Shown one piece after another: positions 6,964-14,705 of a DNA stretch of 35,166 nt. The translations under genes were made by a program, and so were the position numbers. The DNA comes from Cryptosporangium minutisporangium (GTDB lineage: Bacteria > Actinomycetota > Actinomycetes > Mycobacteriales > Cryptosporangiaceae). Location of the stretch: positions 1 through 35,166 of the forward strand of contig NZ_BAAAYN010000049.1 in NCBI RefSeq assembly GCF_039536245.1, read 5' to 3'. Position 1 is the first letter of the stretch, and the number at the start of each line of letters is the position of its first letter. The notes under the pieces are model-generated. The model was not told the DNA's origin. It saw only the letters and a program-made list of their open reading frames with translations, and did no database searches.

Positions 6964-9470
6964 TCCGCCTCGCGATCGGAACGCTGCGCCGCCACCGCGG
7001 CTCCTACCTCGGCACGTTCGTCGCGGCCGTCCTCGCCATCGCACTGCTGGCCGGTGGGGGAGTGCTGCTCGCTTCGGTGCTCACCGCGAAGCCGCCCGCG
7101 GATCGTTTCGCCGCCGCGCCGATCGTCGTCTCCGCCCCCCGCGAGGTGAGCGTCACGACGAAGACGCTCAAGAAAGACAAGGTCAAGACGAAGGTCAAGA
7201 CCGAGCGGCTCACCGGAGCCGGCACCCTCCCGGCGAACCTGCCGGAGCGGCTGCGGGGTGTCCCGGGAGTCTCCGACGTGATCGCCGACCATGCGTTCCC
7301 GGTGCGGGCGACGACGGCCGACGGCAGTCCCTTACGCGGCCGCGACGACGCGCCGGTGGTCGGCCACGGATGGGCGTCGGCGCCGGTGACGCCGTACACG
7401 CTGACCAGCGGTCGGCCGCCGGGGCCCGGCGAGGCGGTCGTCGACGGCGACCTGGCCCGCCGCGCCGGCGACACGCTCACCGTCACGACGAAGACCGGTG
7501 TCCGCACCCTGCGGATCGTCGGTATTGCGGAGCCGGCCGGGAGCGACGCACTGCCGGCGCAGGGCGCACTGTTCCTGGCCGACGCGGACGTCGCCGCGGT
7601 CTCCGGCCTGTCCGGTCCGACCGCGGTCGCCGTGCTCACGGCGACCGACGCGGACGTCGCCGCGGTGGAGCGCGCGCTGCGGGCGGTCGTCGGGAACGCC
7701 GACGTCCGCACCGGAGACGATCGGGTTCGCGCCGATCTGCCCGGCGCCCTTCCCGACTACATCGGTCCGATCTCGATCTTCGGCTTTGTCATTGGCATCA
7801 CGGCGTTCGCCGCGGTGTTCGTGCTCACCGGAACGGTGACGCTCAGCGTCCGGCAGCGGCTCCGCGAGCTCGCGCTGCTCCGCACCATCGGAGCGACGCC
7901 TCGCCAGCTGCGGCGGCTCCTCGGCCTGGAGAGCATTGCGCTGGCGATGCTGGCAGCCCTCCCCGGCGCGCCCCTGGGGCTCGTCGTCGCCGAGCTGGTC
8001 GCGGAGCGGTTCCGTGATCTCGGGACGGTTCCCGCCCAGTTCGAGGTGGGCGCGTACCCGGCGGTGCTGATCGCCGCCGCATTCGTCGGCGTCGTCGTGA
8101 CGTACGTCGGTGCTCGGATCGCGGGCCGGCGGGCGGTCCGGATCGCACCGACCCAGGCCCTCACCGAGACCGCGACCGCGCCCACCGGCGGTCTCGCCGT
8201 CCGTATCCCGGTCGCCGTGGTGACCACGGCCGGGGCGATCGCCCTCCTGACGTTCGTGCCGCTGGGCGGTCCGTTCGGCATGGGGATGAGCTTCCTCTCG
8301 ACGGCTCTCGTCCTCTGCGCGATCGCCGCGCTCGGGCCGCTGCTGGTCCGGCCGCTGACCGGGCTCGTCTCCCGCGTTCTGGGTGTCGGTGGGGCCAGTG
8401 GTTGGCTCGCCGGGCAGCTGGCTCGCGCCGAGGCTCGCCGGGTCTCCGCGGTCGCGGTGCCGCTCGTGCTGATGTTCGCGATCAACGCGGTGATGCTGCT
8501 CAACAGCACTCTCCTGACCGACCTGGCCGCCGACGAACAGACCGCCCGCACCGCACCGGCGACCGCCCAGGTCTCGGCGCCGACCGGGCTGCCGCTCGCC
8601 ACCGTTGATCGGATCGCCGCGCTGCCGGGCGTCACCGGGGCCGCCGCGACGCTGCCCACCCGGGTCGTCGTCGAGCAGGGTGGCAAGCCGGAGGACTACG
8701 CCGCGCAGGGTCTTCGGATCGCCGGCGCGGAGCCCGCGCTAGACCTCGCGGTCGAAGAGGGCGCCCTCGGCGGGTCCGATTCGCTCGCGGCCAGTTCGTA
8801 CGTCGCCGACCAGTACGGCTGGCACGTCGGCGACCGCATTCCGGTGTGGATGGCCGACGGCCACCGGGTCACGCTGCGGCTCACCGCGATCTACCAGCGC
8901 GCCCGCGGGTTCGGTGAGCTGGTGGTACCCGCCGACCTGGTGGCCGCGCACGATCCGGTCGGCCTGGCGAGCGTCGTGGGCCTGCGGTACGAGGGTGACG
9001 TCGCCGATCGGCTGCGCGCCGACTTCCCCGGAGTGCGGGTCACCCCGACGGCCACGGCGGCGCCGGCGGGTGACGCGGCGAACCAGCAAGGCGGCTGGGA
9101 ACTCTTGGTGGTCATCTCGCTGGGCTTCACGGCGGTCGCGGTCGTCAACACGTTCGCGATCGCGATCTCCGGCCGGCGGCGGGAACTGGCCGACCTGCGT
9201 CTGGCGGGTGCGACCACCGGCCAGGTCCAGCGGTTGCTCGATCGGGAAGCGCTGATCACCGTGTCGGTGGGGCTGGTGCTCGGTGCGGTCGTCACCGGGT
9301 TGGTCGTGGGGCGGTTCAGCCTCGCGCAGGACGGAACCTTCCGGGTGTTCGTCGACGCCGTCACCTACCTGGGCATGCTCGGCGGTGTGGGAGCGCTGGG
9401 CCTGATCGCCGGTGCGCTGCCCGGGCGGATCCTCCTCGGTCGGCCCGGCCCGGCCGTCGCGGATGTCTGA
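6960..9470 (+). CDS. FtsX-like ABC permease, two FtsX domains
   Basis: This 836-residue permease has an N-terminal helix (about 17-40), a long extracellular region, a core of FtsX-type helices near 270-400, a second set of helices, another extracellular region, and a final three-helix FtsX domain near the C-terminus (WELLVVISLGFTAVAVVNT and GRRRELADLRLAGATTGQV). This duplicated layout matches actinobacterial MacB-like permeases that use mechanotransmission to move lipids, peptides or antibiotics out of the envelope. Just outside the first helix is a lysine-rich stretch, KTLKKDKVKTKVKTE (about 68-82), which could bind anionic lipids. The substrate is unknown. The gene overlaps both neighbours. 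Confidence 0.92.
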   Translation: MIRLAIGTLRRHRGSYLGTFVAAVLAIALLAGGGVLLASVLTAKPPADRFAAAPIVVSAPREVSVTTKTLKKDKVKTKVKTERLTGAGTLPANLPERLRGVPGVSDVIADHAFPVRATTADGSPLRGRDDAPVVGHGWASAPVTPYTLTSGRPPGPGEAVVDGDLARRAGDTLTVTTKTGVRTLRIVGIAEPAGSDALPAQGALFLADADVAAVSGLSGPTAVAVLTATDADVAAVERALRAVVGNADVRTGDDRVRADLPGALPDYIGPISIFGFVIGITAFAAVFVLTGTVTLSVRQRLRELALLRTIGATPRQLRRLLGLESIALAMLAALPGAPLGLVVAELVAERFRDLGTVPAQFEVGAYPAVLIAAAFVGVVVTYVGARIAGRRAVRIAPTQALTETATAPTGGLAVRIPVAVVTTAGAIALLTFVPLGGPFGMGMSFLSTALVLCAIAALGPLLVRPLTGLVSRVLGVGGASGWLAGQLARAEARRVSAVAVPLVLMFAINAVMLLNSTLLTDLAADEQTARTAPATAQVSAPTGLPLATVDRIAALPGVTGAAATLPTRVVVEQGGKPEDYAAQGLRIAGAEPALDLAVEEGALGGSDSLAASSYVADQYGWHVGDRIPVWMADGHRVTLRLTAIYQRARGFGELVVPADLVAAHDPVGLASVVGLRYEGDVADRLRADFPGVRVTPTATAAPAGDAANQQGGWELLVVISLGFTAVAVVNTFAIAISGRRRELADLRLAGATTGQVQRLLDREALITVSVGLVLGAVVTGLVVGRFSLAQDGTFRVFVDAVTYLGMLGGVGALGLIAGALPGRILLGRPGPAVADV

Positions 9471-10764
9471 GCCGATCGGCGCCGCCGCTAGCATCGGCGC
9501 GGTGGTGCGGAGGACGACGCGGGCGTTGGCTTACCTGGCGAGCAGCCTCGTCGTCGGGGCGGCCGGGTTCGCCTGGACGCTCGTCGCCGCGCTGGCCGTC
9601 GGGCTGGTCTCGATCACCCACCTCGGCGGACCGGCCTTTCTCGGCGCGACCTGGGTGACCCGCCGGTTCGCCGACGCAGAGCGTCGGCGAGCCGGGTGGG
9701 TGCTCGGAGCGCCGATCGGCTCGCCCTACCTGCCGGCCGACCGCGGGACGATTCGCGAACGCGTCACTGCTGTGGCGACGCAGCCGGCCACCTGGCGGGA
9801 CTTCGTTTGGCTGCTCGGCCTCTTCCCGGTCGGCCTCGCTGCCGGGATCGCCGCGATCGTGGTGACCGTCGTCGACCTCGGCGCGATCACCGCTCCGCTC
9901 TGGGCCTGGGCGGTTCCGAACCCGCACGCGCCCTTCCCGGTGAAGCCGCTGATGACCACGGTCCCCGGCCGCTTCGGCCTCACCGTGATCGGGACGGCGC
10001 TCCTGCCGGTGGCGGCCTGGTTGCTCCGCCGGGGCGGTCATCTGCTGGCGAGCGGAGCTCACGGCCTCCTGGCGCCGGGTCGGCACCGGGATCTCGTCGA
10101 GGAGACCGCACGTCTGGCCGAGACGCGGAGGCGGGTGGTGGACGCGCAAGCCGCCGAGCTGCGTCGGATCGAGCGGGATCTGCACGACGGCGCGCAGGCC
10201 CGGATCGTCGCGGCGGGCATGACGCTCGCGCTGGCGTCCCGCAAGCTACGGCCGGGCACAGCCGACCGTCCGGGTACCGACAACCGCCCGGGCACCGCCA
10301 ACGCCGCCGCGGACGTCGAGCTGGCGCGCCGACAGCTGGACGAGGCGCTGGCCGAGCTGCGGCGGCTGGTGCGCGGCATTCATCCGCCGATCCTCACCGA
10401 TCGGGGCCTGCACGCGGCGGTCGCCGCACTCGCCGGTGACAGCCCGCTCACCGTCACGGTCCTCGGCGACGAAGCCGACCGCTACCCGGCGGCCGTCGAG
10501 TCCGCGGCCTACTTCGTCGTCGCCGAAGGCATCGCGAACGCCGGCAAGCATGCCGACGCCACCTCCTGCACGGTCTCGCTGAGCCGCTCCGGCGACACCG
10601 TCAACGTGACGGTCACCGACGACGGGCGCGGCGGCGCCGATGCCACCGGCTCCGGCCTCGACGGGCTCCGCCGCCGGATCGAGGCTCTGGACGGCACTCT
10701 CACGCTCACCAGCCCACCCGGTGGGCCGACCATCCTGCACGCGGAGTTCCCATGCGCATCGTGA
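9463..10764 (+). CDS. Two-component sensor histidine kinase (HisKA_3)
   Basis: This 433-residue protein has an N-terminal membrane sensor domain of the actinobacterial type with four helices in its first 210 residues. Next comes the HisKA_3 dimerisation motif RRIERDLHDGAQARIV, with the phospho-acceptor His at about 241, and then an HATPase_c domain ending in TDDGRGGADATGSGLDGLRRRIEALDG. The ATG at 9463 overlaps the permease stop. A GTG at 9502, seven bases after TAGCAT (9489-9494), could be an internal leaderless start that lets the kinase and regulator be made without the transporter. It most likely phosphorylates the next gene's product and senses envelope stress or the transporter's substrate. 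Confidence 0.92.
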   Translation: MSEPIGAAASIGAVVRRTTRALAYLASSLVVGAAGFAWTLVAALAVGLVSITHLGGPAFLGATWVTRRFADAERRRAGWVLGAPIGSPYLPADRGTIRERVTAVATQPATWRDFVWLLGLFPVGLAAGIAAIVVTVVDLGAITAPLWAWAVPNPHAPFPVKPLMTTVPGRFGLTVIGTALLPVAAWLLRRGGHLLASGAHGLLAPGRHRDLVEETARLAETRRRVVDAQAAELRRIERDLHDGAQARIVAAGMTLALASRKLRPGTADRPGTDNRPGTANAAADVELARRQLDEALAELRRLVRGIHPPILTDRGLHAAVAALAGDSPLTVTVLGDEADRYPAAVESAAYFVVAEGIANAGKHADATSCTVSLSRSGDTVNVTVTDDGRGGADATGSGLDGLRRRIEALDGTLTLTSPPGGPTILHAEFPCAS

Positions 10765-11399
10765 TAGCCGAAGACCTCCTGCTGCTCCGCGAGGGCTTGG
10801 TGCGGTTGCTCACCGACACCGGACACACGGTGGTGGCCGCTGTCGACACCGCACCGGCTTTGCTGGACGCGGTCGCCGAGCACCGTCCCGACCTGTCTCT
10901 CGTCGACGTCCGGCTGCCGCCGGGCTACCGGGACGAGGGGCTGCGTGCGGCACTCGAACTGCGGGCCGCCGATCCGCTGACTCGGGTCCTGATCGTCTCG
11001 CAGTACGTCGAGCGGGCCTACGCGGCGGATCTGCTCGCCGACGGCCGGGGCGGTGTGGGTTACCTCCTCAAGGACCGCGTCACGGCGCTGGACGAGTTCC
11101 TCGACGCCGTCGAACGGGTGGCCGCAGGTGGCACGGCGATGGACCCGGAGGTCGTCCGACAGCTCCTCACCCGGAACGATCGTCACGACGGGGTGTCGGC
11201 GCTCACCGCTCGCGAGCGGGAGGTCCTGGACCTGATGGCGCAGGGACTGTCGAACTCCGCGATCTGCGCGGCGCTGTTCCTCGCCCCGGTATCGGTCGAG
11301 AAGCACATCACCAACATCTTCCTGAAGCTCGGTCTGCCCCCCGCGGACGACAGCAACCGCCGCGTGCGCGCGGTGCTCGCCTATCTCAACCAAAGTTGA
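10752..11399 (+). CDS. LuxR-family response regulator
   Basis: This 215-residue NarL-type regulator has a receiver domain (acidic pocket at IAEDLL, phospho-acceptor Asp52 in LVDVRLPP, conserved Lys107 in YLLKD) and a C-terminal LuxR helix-turn-helix (LTAREREVLDLMAQGLSNSAICAALFLAPVSVEKHI). The start overlaps the kinase by 13 bases. It is the cognate partner of the kinase and probably controls the ABC/FtsX operon. Its stop codon overlaps a possible start of the following HTH gene and lies within an inverted repeat. Confidence 0.93.
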   Translation: MRIVIAEDLLLLREGLVRLLTDTGHTVVAAVDTAPALLDAVAEHRPDLSLVDVRLPPGYRDEGLRAALELRAADPLTRVLIVSQYVERAYAADLLADGRGGVGYLLKDRVTALDEFLDAVERVAAGGTAMDPEVVRQLLTRNDRHDGVSALTAREREVLDLMAQGLSNSAICAALFLAPVSVEKHITNIFLKLGLPPADDSNRRVRAVLAYLNQS

Positions 11400-11429
11400 T
11401 GAATCGCGTATCATCAACTAAGGTTGATG
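11394..11429 (+). promoter_or_regulatory. Promoter with GTTGATG operator repeats
   Basis: AGTTGATGA (11394-11402) and TCATCAACT (11411-11419) form a perfect 9-bp inverted repeat with an 8-base spacer. A third GTTGATG follows at 11423-11429. The same bases form a promoter: TTGATG (11396-11401), a 17-base spacer and TAAGGT (11419-11424), with the GTG of the HTH gene seven bases after the -10 box. This suggests a leaderless transcript whose promoter is blocked when the repeats are bound, possibly by the HTH protein itself. Confidence 0.6.
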
Positions 11430-11431
11430 GC

Positions 11432-11653
11432 GTGGGAGACGTTCAGCAGGTTCCGCCGGCGGATCGGCCGGCCGAGGCGTTCGCGGCGGTCCTGGCCTTG
11501 CGCAGGCTCGCCGCCTCGCTGGAGCGAGCGGCGGTCGACCATGCACTGGCGCAGGGCTGGACGTGGGGCGACATCGGTGCCGCGCTGGGGATGACGCCCC
11601 AGGCCGCGCACAAGCGGCTCGCCCCGCAGCGTCGCAAGCCCCTCGACGAGTAG
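11432..11653 (+). CDS. Small helix-turn-helix protein
   Basis: This protein has about 73 residues from the GTG at 11432, or 84 if translation begins at the ATG at 11399 that overlaps the upstream stop. It has one helical lead (AFAAVLALRRLAASLERAAVDHALA) followed by a helix-turn-helix, GWTWGDIGAALGMTPQAAHKRLA, of the sigma-70 region 4/HTH type. Small proteins of this shape are common in actinomycetes next to Clp-N genes, as here. I favour the GTG because a TTGATG-17-TAAGGT promoter sits at leaderless spacing before it. It is probably an autoregulator of itself and the Clp-N gene. Confidence 0.75.
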   Translation: MGDVQQVPPADRPAEAFAAVLALRRLAASLERAAVDHALAQGWTWGDIGAALGMTPQAAHKRLAPQRRKPLDE

Positions 11654-11671
11654 AAGGAACAGGTGGACGCG

Positions 11672-12181
11672 ATGAGTCTGCGCACCAAGTTGGCGGACAT
11701 GTCGGTGATGAAGAAGCTCTTCACGGCAGCCGAGCAGGAGGCGTCCCGAGCCGGCGACGGACCTCCCGCTGCCGAGCACCTCCTGTTGGCCGCGCTCGCG
11801 CTGCCGGACGACTCCGGTCGTCGCGCGCTGAGCGAGTTCGACCGCACGGCCGACGACGTCCGGACCGCGATCGGTGAGGTGCACGCCGAGGCGCTCCGGT
11901 ACGTCGGCGTCGAGGCCGGGCCGGACGGGCGGCTCGACACCGGCACGCCCGCGGCGCCGCCGAGCGGTCCCTACCGAAGCACGGGCAGCCTCCAGGTGGC
12001 GTTCCAGCGCGCGGTCGAACTGTCCAAGCGTGACGGATCGAGCGGCATCCGCGCCGCGCACGTCGTGGCTGCGGTCGCCGAGCCGGAGCACGGCACGACC
12101 GCTCGTGCGCTCGACCGGCTCGGGATCGACCGCGCCGCACTCGTCGAGGCGGCCTCGACCGCCCTCGACGAACCCCGGTGA
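11672..12181 (+). CDS. Clp N-terminal (Clp-R) domain protein
   Basis: This protein of about 169 residues is made of two Clp-N repeats. The first contains KKLFTAAEQEASRAGDGPPAAEHLLLAAL and the second LQVAFQRAVELSKRDGSSGIRAAHVVAAV. There is no AAA+ ATPase module. Clp-N is the substrate- and adaptor-binding domain of ClpA/ClpC, so a free-standing version may act as an adaptor, decoy or ligand sensor. GAAGGA (11653-11658) precedes the start. A GTG at 11663 is an alternative, but its spacing to the GAAGGA is too short. It follows the small HTH gene by 18 bases and is presumably co-transcribed with it. Confidence 0.85.
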   Translation: MSLRTKLADMSVMKKLFTAAEQEASRAGDGPPAAEHLLLAALALPDDSGRRALSEFDRTADDVRTAIGEVHAEALRYVGVEAGPDGRLDTGTPAAPPSGPYRSTGSLQVAFQRAVELSKRDGSSGIRAAHVVAAVAEPEHGTTARALDRLGIDRAALVEAASTALDEPR

Positions 12182-12183
12182 CG

Positions 12184-12438
12184 CCGTGCCGCCTGCGCTG
12201 TCTCCCGCCACTGCCAGGCGTGACGGGTCGACGCCGAGTTCCGCCGCGTGGTCGGCGACCCACCCGGTCGCTGCGTACCCCGCATCGACCGGAACCGGGA
12301 ACTTGGGCTCCGGCGCCAGGGGGTAGTCGACCGACACGACGACGCTCTGCGAACCGTTGGCGAGCGCGCGGGCGAGGGCGTCGTGGGAGTCCAGATCGTT
12401 GAGCACGTAACCGCCGCCGTGGAACACCACGACTGGGA
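12184..12438 (-). pseudogene. Alpha/beta hydrolase (HSL/lipase) fragment
   Basis: The minus strand reads about 85 residues without a stop: LPVVVFHGGGYVLNDLDSH (HGGG oxyanion hole), VSVDYPLAPEPKFP and LAVAGDSAGG (nucleophile Ser of the GDSAGG elbow). These are diagnostic of the hormone-sensitive-lipase family. There is no start codon or cap region on one side. On the other side the last roughly 150 residues, including the catalytic Asp and His, are gone. The fragment abuts the Clp-N stop on one end and a MerR fragment on the other, so it is truncated at both ends. Confidence 0.8.
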
Positions 12439-12645
12439 GTGCAGATCGCGCGCTTCCTCGTCGCGACGCCCGGCGACGCGGAGCTGCGCGAGCGGATGGC
12501 GGAGAAGGCACGCGAGCTGGAGCGGGACATCGACCGGCTCACTCGGATGCGGGACAGCCTCTGGCGCGCGTCCACCTGCACCCGTACGCCGCTCGTCGAG
12601 TGCCCCGAATTCAAGACCCGTATCGAGAGCGGACCCATCACGTGA
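12439..12645 (+). pseudogene. 3' fragment of a MerR-family regulator
   Basis: The 68-codon reading (IARFLVATPGDAELRERM, then a helix with RELERDIDRLTRMRDSLWRA, then TCTRTPLVECPEF) matches the coiled coil and Cys-containing effector tail of MerR-family regulators. The N-terminal winged helix that binds DNA is absent. It starts at the exact edge of the hydrolase fragment, so the shared divergent region of two genes has probably been deleted. A GTG at 12439 could by chance allow expression of the tail. Confidence 0.6.
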
Positions 12646-12763
12646 TGGGTCCGAATATCACCCGCGACTCGGCCTTGGTCATCGTCGAAGGACGGCGGGA
12701 AATGGTTTCGCTTATTCGGTCGTCCTGAGTGAAAACGATGATTCACGGACGGACACCGAGATT

Positions 12764-12796
12764 CGCCCGACCCGACCCAATCGGCCGGGTCGGGCG
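12764..12796 (-). terminator. Terminator hairpin
   Basis: A 14-bp stem with one mismatch (CGCCCGACCCGACC with GGCCGGGTCGGGCG) and a five-base loop lie eight bases past the stop codon of the small membrane protein gene on the minus strand. Confidence 0.75.
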
Positions 12797-12804
12797 AAGG
12801 TGCA

Positions 12805-13107
12805 TTACTTCTCGTCGTAGGGGTCCCGGCTACCGGCCTTTGCGAGGCCTCGGCTGATCAGATATCCGACGGTGAGGATGACGATGTAGAGCCAGGCGCG
12901 ATCGGCGCGGAAGTAGTCGTCGTGTCCATCGGTGCTGGCCACGACCTGCGAGGCGATCAGCACGCCGGCGACGGCCGCGAGGTAGGCGAAGAACTCGGTG
13001 GTCTTGTAGGAGGCCTTCGTTTCGGTGCTCAAACGGCGCGCGCGGACAGCGCGATCTCCGACCGTGGTTCCTGCGGCATAGTCGCCAGTGGGATTGGCGG
13101 TTGTCAT
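12805..13107 (-). CDS. Conserved small two-helix membrane protein
   Basis: This 100-residue protein has a Thr/Arg-rich soluble lead (RRLSTETKASYKTTEFFAY) followed by two hydrophobic helices (about 43-60 and 72-88) and a charged tail. GGAGAG precedes the ATG with good spacing. Proteins with the pattern STETKxSxKTTEF before the first helix recur in actinobacteria as hypothetical membrane proteins; I recognise the type but know of no function. It is monocistronic, with its own terminator. Confidence 0.8.
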   Translation of the reverse strand: MTTANPTGDYAAGTTVGDRAVRARRLSTETKASYKTTEFFAYLAAVAGVLIASQVVASTDGHDDYFRADRAWLYIVILTVGYLISRGLAKAGSRDPYDEK

Positions 13108-13415
13108 GATCTCTCCAGGAATCAGCTGTGGGGTTCATCGGGCTCGGCCGGATTTACCCTTCCGTTCGAGGATCAATCCTGCGAGTCGCGAAAAGTTACC
13201 GACCTGCGCTGGCGGATGTTCGCGTGAATCGCGCTTCTTACTTCTCCATACGAGGCGCGTCCGAAAAGAATCACGCGATGACGTGCGGAAACCCTTACCG
13301 GAGCGTGACGTAGCGTCATCGGAAGGACGCGGAAAGCCAGTGCGTCGGCTGACAGATGTCGCCCCTCCGGAGCAGGCGCACGGTGGTGATCACCACCGAG
13401 AAACCGGAGAACACC
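13108..13415. other. Intergenic region with dyads
   Basis: This 308-base divergent gap contains no convincing gene and is less GC-rich than its surroundings. It holds TGACG-TAG-CGTCA (13306-13318) and a perfect 18-bp palindrome, CGGTGGTGATCACCACCG, at 13381-13398. Both are candidate binding sites for the hydrolase promoter. I see no clear promoter hexamers. Confidence 0.6.
13381..13398. promoter_or_regulatory. 18-bp perfect palindrome, candidate operator
   Basis: CGGTGGTGATCACCACCG reads identically on both strands and ends 17 bases before the hydrolase ATG. It could be an operator for a dimeric repressor or a hairpin in the leader that masks the ribosome binding site at 13404-13410. Confidence 0.5.
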
Positions 13416-14114
13416 ATGGCTCAGCCCACCGTCGTCCTCGTTCACGGCGCCTTCGCCGACGCGTCCAGCTTCGCCGCGCTCATCCCAGAGCTGCTCGCCG
13501 ATGGCATCAAGGTCGTGGCACCGGCCGTGCCCAACCGGACGCTCACCGGCGACGCGGCGTACATCGCGTCGGTGGTGCGGTCGATCGACGGGCCCGTGCT
13601 GCTCGTCGGGCACTCCTACGGCGGTGCCGTGATCACGGTCGCCGGCACCGAGGAGAACGTGAAGGGCCTCGTCTACCTGTCCGGCTACGCACTGGAAGAG
13701 GGCGAGAGCCTGGGTGAGCTGCAGGGCCGCTTCCCGGACTCGGACCTCACGTCGGCGTTGGTGTACACGCCGTTCCCGGACGGCACCGACGTCACCGTCG
13801 ACGTCGAGAAGTTCCCGGCGATCTTCGCCCACGACGTCGACCCGGGTCTCGCGCAGGTGCTCGCGGTCTCGCAGCGCCCGCTCGCCGGCGCGGCGTTCGC
13901 CGAGGCCGCTCCCGCAGCCGCCTGGAAGACCAAGCCCGCCTGGGGCGTGGTGTCCAGCTCGGACCACACGATCAACCCCGACGTCGAGCGGTTCGGCTAC
14001 CAGCGGGCCGGCGTCAAGGCGGTGGAGATCGACTCCTCCCACCTGGTCATGCTCTCGCACCCGAAGGAGACCGCCGACGTCATCCGCGAGGCGCTGCAGG
14101 CCGTGTCGGCCTGA
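13416..14114 (+). CDS. Alpha/beta hydrolase
   Basis: This 232-residue protein has the classic fold markers: VVLVHGAFADASSF (oxyanion-hole HG), nucleophile Ser67 in the elbow VGHSYGG, a late acidic stretch SSSDHTINPDVE, and the catalytic His in IDSSHLVMLSHP. It resembles the short hydrolases related to plant salicylate/methyl-ester esterases and EstC-like proteins. There is no signal peptide, so it acts in the cytoplasm. GGAG lies seven bases before the ATG. It is 37 bases upstream of the DDN gene and probably co-transcribed with it. Confidence 0.9.
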   Translation: MAQPTVVLVHGAFADASSFAALIPELLADGIKVVAPAVPNRTLTGDAAYIASVVRSIDGPVLLVGHSYGGAVITVAGTEENVKGLVYLSGYALEEGESLGELQGRFPDSDLTSALVYTPFPDGTDVTVDVEKFPAIFAHDVDPGLAQVLAVSQRPLAGAAFAEAAPAAAWKTKPAWGVVSSSDHTINPDVERFGYQRAGVKAVEIDSSHLVMLSHPKETADVIREALQAVSA

Positions 14115-14151
14115 CCGTTTTGGGACGCGGACGCGGAGGCAGACTCCAAGC

Positions 14152-14574
14152 ATGACTTCTGCGCTAGATCTGCACGGAACGCCCCACGTCGAGCGGTATC
14201 TGGAGACGAACGGCGAGGACGGCTACTACTGGCGTAACGGCACGACGATCCTGCTGCTGTTCACCAAGGGCCGTAAGTCGGGCCAGCAGCGCACGCACGC
14301 GCTGATCTACAAACCGCACGGCGACAACGCGTACTTGGTCGTCGCGTCCAAGGGCGGCACCGACGAGCAGCCTGCCTGGTTCCTCAACCTGGAGGCGGAC
14401 CCGAACGTCGAGGTCCAGATCAAGGGGGAGCGGTTCCCGGCGCGAGCCCGGGTCGCGACGCCCGAGGAGAAGCCGGCGATGTGGGCCTCGATGGTCGAGG
14501 CCTGGCCGGACTACGACGAGTACCAGAAGAAGACCGCCCGGGAGATCCCGGTGGTCGTCCTCGAACGAGCCTGA
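14152..14574 (+). CDS. DDN-type nitroreductase/deazaflavin (F420) protein
   Basis: This 140-residue protein of the F420-dependent DDN family has the split beta-barrel markers LLLFTKGRKSGQQRTHALIY, AYLVVASKGGTDEQPAWFLNLEADPNVEVQIKG and WPDYDEYQKKTAREIPVVVLER. Family members use reduced F420 to reduce quinones, nitro compounds and similar electrophiles. The conserved order of these blocks and the usual length support a complete protein. It ends immediately before a strong hairpin and shares a transcript with the hydrolase. Confidence 0.92.
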   Translation: MTSALDLHGTPHVERYLETNGEDGYYWRNGTTILLLFTKGRKSGQQRTHALIYKPHGDNAYLVVASKGGTDEQPAWFLNLEADPNVEVQIKGERFPARARVATPEEKPAMWASMVEAWPDYDEYQKKTAREIPVVVLERA

Positions 14575-14575
14575 C

Positions 14576-14611
14576 CATTCCGGGCCCGGGCGCGAGCCCG
14601 GGCCCGGAATG
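14576..14611 (+). terminator. Strong terminator hairpin
   Basis: A perfect 16-bp stem (CATTCCGGGCCCGGGC and its complement) with a GCGA tetraloop starts one base after the DDN stop codon. It is palindromic enough to act from both sides and lies between convergent genes. Confidence 0.88.
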
Positions 14612-14705
14612 GCTGACGGGACGTCGGCCCCGGCTCCGCTTCTCACGCCGTCCGAACGTCGCGATCGCTTCGCGCCTCATCCCGCACGGGTGATAAGTGC
14701 GAACC

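Noticed and set aside
12439-12645. Independent 68-residue gene
   Set aside because: It has no ribosome binding site and reads as the C-terminal part of a MerR regulator, starting at the edge of another gene fragment. A remnant is the better reading.
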